Shown: piece by piece, positions 16,623-23,154 of the stretch
Position numbering within the stretch: position 1 is the first letter of the stretch
Layout: the number at the start of each line of letters is the position of its first letter
Source: Seribacter sulfatis
GTDB taxonomy: Bacteria; Verrucomicrobiota; Verrucomicrobiia; Opitutales; Seribacteraceae
Assembly (NCBI RefSeq): GCF_964187635.1
Contig: NZ_CAXLMO010000096.1
Location: forward strand, 1 to 25,487
Length of the DNA: 25,487 bases
Direction: 5' to 3'
Notes under the pieces: model-generated
The model's database searches: none
What the model was told of the DNA's origin: nothing
What the model saw: only the letters and a program-made list of their open reading frames with translations
Translations under genes and position numbers: made by a program

Positions 16623-19540
16623 GACAGGGAATCCCACATTTTCTTGTAGTACCGACCTTGAGTTAAAAGTTCCTTGTGATTTCCTTGTTCAACACACTGA
16701 CCTGAATCTAAAATGATAATTTGATCAGCTTCTTTTGCGATTCTTAATCGATGAGCAATAAAGATAAGGGTACAATTTAAAGACTTGATATTTGATATTA
16801 TCTGTTCTTGTAACTGATTATCTAATGCACTTGTTGCTTCGTCCATTATTAGGATCTGTGGCTTTCTGACTAATGCCCGAGCGATTGCAATTCTTTGAAT
16901 CTGACCTCCCGAAAATGCACTAAACTGTGAGCTGGTAAGTGTGTGAAGTTTCATGGGAAGTTCCGAAATATCTTTCCAAATACAGGCAGCCTTAGCAGCA
17001 GCTATAATTTCATCAGGGGTCGCATTGCAGGCTCCCTTGATGTTTTCGAATAATGTACCCCCGATTAACCTGAAATCTTGAGGAACGACCGCAATATTGT
17101 TTTTTAGTACTTTGGGATCAAGTGCGTGAAGTTCATAGTCGTCTAGGAATACATGCCCTTGATCTGGTCGACCTAATCCACAAAGCAATTTACCTAAAGT
17201 GCTTTTTCCCGAGCCAGAAGTTCCAGAAATTACTACAAAAGAACCTTTTTTAATGAAAAGACTTATTTGCCGTATGGCTGGATCATTTTGATTCGGGTAA
17301 TGATAACTAATTGCATCTGCCTTAAGATTACCACTGATTTTTTCCGGTGCCATTAGGTCCGCATTGCACTCAGGTGTATTTTCAATCAACGGCTTGATAA
17401 ATTTATACATTGGGATTTGTATTCCAGATTGAATAACAATGGAGCACAGACCACTAAGATTAGTACTGAAAACAGCAAACGCGCCAAGGAAGGCGATGAA
17501 CATTGCAGGTTCTAAATCTACTTCTGACAGTCTCACGATCATCCAGTATACCAATGCGGTGGTTAGGGTTACCCATGATGTCTGGAATGTGTTGTGCAGA
17601 ATGCGAACCTTTTGACTTGCGATAAGTTTCTGCCTGAGTCGGCTATATCTTTCTGCCCATTGTTCAAGGCACTCTGCTTCCGCACCTGCTGCCTTTATTT
17701 TGTGGATTCCCGAATAAAGCTCCAATACAAAACTATTAACAATTCCAAGCGATTTTTCTCCCGCCATAAAAGCCCGAATTTGCCAATATGTAAAAGCAAT
17801 GGCTGCAGCAAATGCAATTATTCCAAAGGCTGAAACTCCAATTCCAAGTTGAAAGCTTACCCAAAAAATTACTCCCAAGCTACTTACGATTTGAAAAGAC
17901 ATGGTCACGAGGCGCTGGGCAATAGTTCTGAAGAAGTCCTGCATCCCCAAAAGACTGTTCATTCTCATCCCAATATCTCCTGCTGCAAATTGCGCAAGCA
18001 CTCCAGATGGGAAATTGAGTACACGATGCCATAGTGCTGCGTTGGATGCTAATGTCATACGATAATTAATTCTCGTCATAACCATCGTGTCGAACCAAGT
18101 GAATATTGTTTGGAAAAGTCCAAGTAACACCAGTCCTCCACAAACCAATGCCAATAGTTTGGTAAGCCCACTTGGTAGTAGCACATTTACCACAAAAGCC
18201 GAGAGCATTGGTAGTAGTGCCACAAGCAAACCCATGATAGTGGCCAAAAGAAGTACCATTGAAATCTCAAATCGAACGGATTGTACTTCGAACAAAATTA
18301 AATCTGCGAGTGTGAGTGGCTGATTGGGCAGTTGTTTGTAAAAATAGATCGCAACTTGATCAAATTCATTGATCCCGTTTTTTCCAACTGGAGAGACTTC
18401 TTCATTGTCGGGATCCCACTTATAGTACTGCCCATTCTTAAAGAATAGAACGAAAGGCTTTTCATTTTTTCCAAAACTTAAGAATGTACCAGAGTCCTTC
18501 TTCCTCCAGTCTCTCTTCAGGACGGATTTCCTCATGATTAAACCTGAACTACCAGCCACTCTATTTAAGAGTTCCAATGGGTCATCTGTCTCTGTTTTTT
18601 TGGGTATGCTTGGAATCCACCCCTGTATATTTATTAAGTGAAACGCAGCCCGCAAAGTTTGATTCGGAGTGATGGGTAAATAAGATTTTTTACCAGTTAG
18701 CAGGTTTAGTAATCGGCCTCTAATTGATTGAGAATATATGTCATTTCTTAGGCTGTGTTGAACATCCAACTGTTGTAGTTTTTGGAAATGGCCTTCCCAC
18801 CTTGATACCAGCTCTTCCCACTGAAAAGTAATCTGTTCACTTATGTGCTGGCTAACACTTGGTTGCCTGTACACGATCTCATTCGTAAAGCTTTTTAATT
18901 GTTGAACCTGATCAGTTGCATTTAAAATTGCAGCATTTGAATGAACGAGCCAAATTTCTGGTAAATCAGAAGCGGGTCGTTTTGGTTTCGGCAACAAGTG
19001 CAGATTATCGCTTCTTACCCAACATGGCTGGCCTTCATTGACGGCCATTCGATTCGGATTTAGCTTGAAATCGACTCCTGCTTTTATGTCTTGTGGTTTT
19101 TTAAGCGTCGTTTTGAGCAGTTTTTTTTCAAATTCAGTTATTTCAATAATTGACTGGGTTATTTTATTCCCTACCAGTTTTAACAAATTTGGGTTTTTAA
19201 TATCTTCAATCATCTTACCGAGGGGAGCACGGTAACACTTTGCATCTTGGTCGGAGCGTGCAAATAGTCGTAACGATTTTGGAAGTTCGGTGGGTATAAT
19301 TAAGAACTCTCCAGGTAACAAGTTTAAGATTATTTTTCGTTGCCTGTAAATATTATTTTGATCGTAAAGTTCCCCCTCCAAATACCATTCCCCTTGCATG
19401 CTCCAACATACATAAGCTCCTTCTCTTTCTGCAGATAATTCCACATATTTTTTTTCATTTTCAAGGGTATGAGTCTGGCTTTCTAAGAGGTGATTCTTGA
19501 AATTCTTAATCAGTTCCGCCCTTGTTTCTTCGTGGGTCAT
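16619..19540 (-). CDS. NHLP/NHLM-type ABC exporter, second subunit (no peptidase)
   Basis: A 973 aa permease-ATPase. Residues about 1-390 form a large N-terminal cytoplasmic region whose first 130 residues look like a beta-roll of the cyclic-nucleotide-binding or cupin kind (LLPGEFLIIP), with no cysteine-peptidase motif. Transmembrane segments lie about 425-700. The nucleotide-binding domain has Walker A GTSGSGKS (773-780), signature FSGGQ (876-880), Walker B ILIMDEATSALD with Asp900 and Glu901, and the H-loop His930, so the ATPase is predicted to be active. This architecture matches the second ABC subunit of NHLP/NHLM peptide export systems, which accompanies a C39-containing partner, here the gene immediately upstream. 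Its ATG overlaps that partner's stop by 4 bp, and its own stop overlaps the TolC-like start by 4 bp, so a heterodimeric exporter made in fixed ratio is likely. Confidence 0.88.
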   Translation of the reverse strand: MTHEETRAELIKNFKNHLLESQTHTLENEKKYVELSAEREGAYVCWSMQGEWYLEGELYDQNNIYRQRKIILNLLPGEFLIIPTELPKSLRLFARSDQDAKCYRAPLGKMIEDIKNPNLLKLVGNKITQSIIEITEFEKKLLKTTLKKPQDIKAGVDFKLNPNRMAVNEGQPCWVRSDNLHLLPKPKRPASDLPEIWLVHSNAAILNATDQVQQLKSFTNEIVYRQPSVSQHISEQITFQWEELVSRWEGHFQKLQQLDVQHSLRNDIYSQSIRGRLLNLLTGKKSYLPITPNQTLRAAFHLINIQGWIPSIPKKTETDDPLELLNRVAGSSGLIMRKSVLKRDWRKKDSGTFLSFGKNEKPFVLFFKNGQYYKWDPDNEEVSPVGKNGINEFDQVAIYFYKQLPNQPLTLADLILFEVQSVRFEISMVLLLATIMGLLVALLPMLSAFVVNVLLPSGLTKLLALVCGGLVLLGLFQTIFTWFDTMVMTRINYRMTLASNAALWHRVLNFPSGVLAQFAAGDIGMRMNSLLGMQDFFRTIAQRLVTMSFQIVSSLGVIFWVSFQLGIGVSAFGIIAFAAAIAFTYWQIRAFMAGEKSLGIVNSFVLELYSGIHKIKAAGAEAECLEQWAERYSRLRQKLIASQKVRILHNTFQTSWVTLTTALVYWMIVRLSEVDLEPAMFIAFLGAFAVFSTNLSGLCSIVIQSGIQIPMYKFIKPLIENTPECNADLMAPEKISGNLKADAISYHYPNQNDPAIRQISLFIKKGSFVVISGTSGSGKSTLGKLLCGLGRPDQGHVFLDDYELHALDPKVLKNNIAVVPQDFRLIGGTLFENIKGACNATPDEIIAAAKAACIWKDISELPMKLHTLTSSQFSAFSGGQIQRIAIARALVRKPQILIMDEATSALDNQLQEQIISNIKSLNCTLIFIAHRLRIAKEADQIIILDSGQCVEQGNHKELLTQGRYYKKMWDSLS

Positions 19541-21717
19541 GTAGACTCCAGGCTAAATAGCTTGCGGTATAGGCCATTGTTAATTGAGACGAGTTCCTGG
19601 TGGCTACCCCTCTGTACGATTTGCCCTTCTTCAAAAACGATAATTTCATCACAAAGTTTAATAGGCTCTATTTTGTGACTAATTATGATCCCACCCGCAC
19701 AGTTTTGCCTGATAGATTGAAGTAATATATTTTCAGTTTCAGGGTCTAAGCCGGCAGTTGCCTCATCGAGAACCACCAATGACGGTTCCATCGCGAGCGC
19801 CCTTGCAATCTCGATCCTTGCTTTTTCGCCACCACTCAAATTCGAACCATCTTCTGATATTTTGTGCTCATAGCCAGTAGGTCGGTTGACTATCCAATCG
19901 TGAATGCAAGCTGTTTTCGCTGCTTTGGTTAGTTGCTCAAAAGTAAGAGAATTGTTCCACATTGACAAATTTTCTGAAATAGACGCATTAAATAAAACAA
20001 TTTTCTGATCCACAAAAGCAATTATTTTGGAGAAGTCTTTAGGATCAATTTTATCGATGTCTATTCCGCCAATTTCAATGCTTCCTGACCACGGTTTGTA
20101 GAGTCGCGAAAGCAATCTTGCGATTGTTGATTTCCCTGAACCCGAAGCACCCACAAAAGCGACCCACTTCCCTGGGCCAACCTTGAGATTGAAATCTTGT
20201 AGTAAAGGAGGTTTAAGCTTTTGATAACCAAAAGTAACATTTTTAAGTTCCAGTACAGGAAAAGAGATTTGGGCCTGTTTTTCTTTCACTACATCAGTAT
20301 CGCTTTTATCTGAAACATCTGTTTGTGAAAAAATATCGTCAATTCTATCAATGTTTCCCTGCGTTTCCTGAATGTCAGCAAAATGAGAAAGCATTTGTTG
20401 GATAGGGGTAAGGAATTGCATCATCAAGCCTTGGAAAGCAACAAGTACCCCAAAGCTCATTTGCCCCTCTAACACTTTGTGACCACCAAAAAACAATATG
20501 ACTGCATACGAACCTGAATTAAGAAAAGTGGGGAGTGACTCAATGATTGTTCTTTTTATAGTCAATCGGCTACTCTCGTTTAGCCATTTAATTTTTCTAC
20601 CGATCAGTTTTTTTAACAGGTTATCCTCCAAACCACTGATTTTCACTTCTGGGATTAACTGGAGTGCTTGCAACTGTTCACCAGTGTTAAGACTTGCCTC
20701 CCGAGTAACTGCTTGGTTGAGTTCCCTTACTCGCCTAACCTGCCACGAGAAATAAAGTAAGTTCAGTAAAGCAATTCCCAAGACAATAAAAGTCAGATTT
20801 ACTTCGAAAAAGAACATGATTAAGCAGTAGACAGAAGCAGTCATAAGACCAATAAACGACTTACCAAGTGGACCAGTAATTAGGCCCGCTAAATTATCTA
20901 CAAGTTGAGACCTGCCTGCGATTTCACTAGCGGATCGTTGAGAGAAGAAAGAAAGGGGTAATCCCATCGCTTTTTTCAGCAAGCGACTGTTTAGTGCAAT
21001 GGATAACCTAGTTTGGAAAACGAGTGTTATGGTTTGCTGAAGAAAATTAAGTAAAAATTGGAGGATGGCTAACACTGCTATACTTCCAATTAAAATGGGG
21101 AGCCAATCGCTGAAGCCTTGGACCAGCACATAATCAATAAAAACAATGGATAAGATTGGCATTAGTGCCCCGGGTACAACTAAGGCGAGACCCAATGCCA
21201 TCGATATCAATAAGCCGCCTTTTATTTCAGAGGCATAGCTTAAAAGAGATTTTGTCCAACTGGGAGGAGGTCCAGATGGCGTGAAGGAGTCATTGGGTTG
21301 AAAAGTAAGTGCCACACCAGTAAATGATTCATCGACTTCTCTTTCGTGTAAAACCTGACGCCCGGTTGCCGGGTCATTGACCCAAAACTTCTTACCCCTT
21401 ATTTTCTCTATCACAATGAAATGATTAAATTTCCAATGAATGATCATGGGGAAGGATGTCATTTGCTTTAATTCTTCCAATTCCAAGCTGTAGCCATGGG
21501 AATCAAAGCCTACCTCTCTCGCGAATTTCAAAAGGTTCAAGGCGTTACTCCCGTCCCTTGATACTCCGCATGCATCCCTCAGATACTCAATTGAAAACCA
21601 TTTTTTAAAGTAGCCAAAAACCATCGCAAGGGCAACGACACCGCATTCAGTGTGCTCAACTTGAAGAAGGGTGGGGGTACGAAACTTTTTGAACGGTTTA
21701 AAAAAAAAGGAAAGCAT
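19537..21717 (-). CDS. NHLP/NHLM-type C39-peptidase ABC exporter
   Basis: A 726 aa peptidase-permease-ATPase. The N-terminal C39 cysteine peptidase (about 12-135) has oxyanion Gln19, nucleophile Cys25 (TECG), His99 (FNHF) and Asp115 (NDPATG) all present, so leader cleavage after a GG-type motif is predicted. The stretch ACGVSRDGSNALNLLKFAREVGF is very typical of NHLP exporters. Six transmembrane helices lie about 165-440. The ATPase domain has Walker A GASGSGKS (523-530), LSGGE (627-631), Walker B LVVLDEATAGLD with Asp651 and Glu652, and the H-loop in ISHK. One base separates the HlyD stop from its ATG, so the two are translationally coupled. It differs from LapB-type adhesin exporters, whose C39-like domain lacks the catalytic Cys. 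Confidence 0.92.
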   Translation of the reverse strand: MLSFFFKPFKKFRTPTLLQVEHTECGVVALAMVFGYFKKWFSIEYLRDACGVSRDGSNALNLLKFAREVGFDSHGYSLELEELKQMTSFPMIIHWKFNHFIVIEKIRGKKFWVNDPATGRQVLHEREVDESFTGVALTFQPNDSFTPSGPPPSWTKSLLSYASEIKGGLLISMALGLALVVPGALMPILSIVFIDYVLVQGFSDWLPILIGSIAVLAILQFLLNFLQQTITLVFQTRLSIALNSRLLKKAMGLPLSFFSQRSASEIAGRSQLVDNLAGLITGPLGKSFIGLMTASVYCLIMFFFEVNLTFIVLGIALLNLLYFSWQVRRVRELNQAVTREASLNTGEQLQALQLIPEVKISGLEDNLLKKLIGRKIKWLNESSRLTIKRTIIESLPTFLNSGSYAVILFFGGHKVLEGQMSFGVLVAFQGLMMQFLTPIQQMLSHFADIQETQGNIDRIDDIFSQTDVSDKSDTDVVKEKQAQISFPVLELKNVTFGYQKLKPPLLQDFNLKVGPGKWVAFVGASGSGKSTIARLLSRLYKPWSGSIEIGGIDIDKIDPKDFSKIIAFVDQKIVLFNASISENLSMWNNSLTFEQLTKAAKTACIHDWIVNRPTGYEHKISEDGSNLSGGEKARIEIARALAMEPSLVVLDEATAGLDPETENILLQSIRQNCAGGIIISHKIEPIKLCDEIIVFEEGQIVQRGSHQELVSINNGLYRKLFSLEST

Positions 21718-21718
21718 G

Positions 21719-22954
21719 TCACTCGGTTTGCGGCAAGAGCAGCCAAATTAACTTTTCCCATCGTGTGATGATACTCCCTTGTCCGACCATGCCGACCTGT
21801 AATTCTCGTTTGGTATCTGAGGCAGAGCTCCACTTGAGTTCTCCCGTTTTTTCATTCCGAATGATGTCTACTTTTACCATGAAAGGACTGCCTACTTCCG
21901 ATATCCTTTGAACTAGTTGATCATTTCTTAATTCTTTCATCAATGCAGAAGAGGAGAGGGGCATGGGGGAAATATCTTTTACCTTTGCCATCAATTTACC
22001 GTATTTAGTGGGCGGAAAAGCAGATAGCTGTAACTCAGTTTCCATATTTTTTTTAACCGGTTTTACCTGTTCGCTTGAAATGAAAACAACAAAAGTCATT
22101 TTGTCCTCGCTTGAGTCAGGTTGTACTAAAATTACTGGTGCACCAGGGGACAAAAAATCACCAACAGACGAGGTGATTTCAACTACGCGGCCCGAAACTT
22201 GTGCTCTAAGTTCGCCTTGGTTATCGATTTGTTTTTTTAAAAGTGTAACTTCACTGTAAAGTTGATCTGCTTCTAGTCTCTTTTGTAAAAGTTCGCGATC
22301 ATCAGAAGTTTCTTTGCGCTGTTCTTCTTTTTGTTCTGTTAAATCCATCCGCTTTTCTTGGATTAGACTTTCTTCGGTATTTTCTATCTGGTCAAACAGC
22401 AGATTATATTGGTCGAAAAGGATTAATCCATCCGCATGCAATTTCTTTAGTTCTGTTTTTCTAATTTGCAATCGATTCATGCGATTGTTGTTCAATTCTT
22501 CAGATTCCTTTCGGATTGTGGAGATTTTTCCCTGAATGAAATCTCTTTCTCTTTTGTCTTTCCTTTGTAGGATTTCGAGCTTGTATATATTCGTTTTAAG
22601 TGCCGCCCATTTTTCTTGAGTTGATTCCAACTTGTCGCGTACCAATCTCTGATCCAAGATCGCAATAGTTTGGTTATATTCAATGCGGTCTCCGACTTTT
22701 GCTTTGATCGATGTAACTGTTCCGGAATGCTCAGCTGTGACTTGCATTACACCCTCATCCGACCAAATAACTGCCGGGCCATTTACTTTGATGGGGACTT
22801 CGATAAGAAGGGCGCAGGCAATTGCGATCAGAATAAGTACAATAAATACAAATAAAAATAGCAAAGACCTAAATCTAATAAGTAATGATGCTTGGTCCAA
22901 GTCGTCACTTGTTACTAAGCTGTCTAATGAATCTGATCGATAAAGTGGAGCCAT
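21719..22954 (-). CDS. HlyD-family membrane-fusion protein of NHLP type
   Basis: The periplasmic adaptor linking the inner-membrane ABC proteins to an outer-membrane channel. The ATG at 22954 gives 411 aa and an N-terminus (APLYRSDSLDSLVTSDDLDQ) resembling NHLP HlyD proteins. A TTG at 22987 has a better ribosome-binding sequence (AAGGATTGAGGAA) and would add 11 residues. A single membrane anchor (about 28-50) is followed by a lipoyl-like half-domain (SGTVTSIKAKVGDRI), a long coiled coil (about 110-240), the second lipoyl half (AQVSGRVVEITSSVGDFLSPG) and a beta-barrel region ending before WLLLPQTE. It is first of the tightly packed exporter genes, 200 bp after the RTX gene. Confidence 0.9.
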   Translation of the reverse strand: MAPLYRSDSLDSLVTSDDLDQASLLIRFRSLLFLFVFIVLILIAIACALLIEVPIKVNGPAVIWSDEGVMQVTAEHSGTVTSIKAKVGDRIEYNQTIAILDQRLVRDKLESTQEKWAALKTNIYKLEILQRKDKRERDFIQGKISTIRKESEELNNNRMNRLQIRKTELKKLHADGLILFDQYNLLFDQIENTEESLIQEKRMDLTEQKEEQRKETSDDRELLQKRLEADQLYSEVTLLKKQIDNQGELRAQVSGRVVEITSSVGDFLSPGAPVILVQPDSSEDKMTFVVFISSEQVKPVKKNMETELQLSAFPPTKYGKLMAKVKDISPMPLSSSALMKELRNDQLVQRISEVGSPFMVKVDIIRNEKTGELKWSSASDTKRELQVGMVGQGSIITRWEKLIWLLLPQTE

Positions 22955-22993
22955 GAAAGATATTTTATTTTGCCATGAGAAAGGCAATTCCTC

Positions 22994-23019
22994 AATCCTT
23001 ATGTATAAGGTTAAGGATT
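22994..23019. promoter_or_regulatory. Overlapping inverted repeats upstream of the HlyD gene
   Basis: AATCCTTA (22994-23001) pairs with TAAGGATT (23012-23019). A second perfect palindrome, CCTTAT-GT-ATAAGG (22997-23010), overlaps the left arm, so two mutually exclusive hairpins are possible. It sits about 40 bases before the HlyD ATG and next to the alternative TTG start, where it could be an operator or a leader hairpin tuning exporter expression relative to the RTX gene. There is no T-run. Confidence 0.4.
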
Positions 23020-23154
23020 AATGCTTTATAGGAACAATTTAGCGGCATTCCGATCCTGGGAAGGCAGATAGTATTCAAATTTAGATTACTTCTGATGTAA
23101 TAAATCTTAGATTACACAATACTAGCCGGAGGAATGAAAGTTACTTTACGGAAT
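23020..23154. other. Remainder of RTX-HlyD intergenic gap
   Basis: AT-rich. It contains two 9-bp direct repeats TTAGATTAC (23081-23089 and 23107-23115), 26 bases apart. No convincing promoter, intrinsic terminator or small precursor-peptide gene with a recognisable leader was found in either strand. Confidence 0.4.

Noticed and set aside
22955..23154. A small NHLP-type precursor peptide gene in the gap before HlyD
   Set aside because: No open frame of useful length with a leader or GG motif was found in the 200 bp on either strand.
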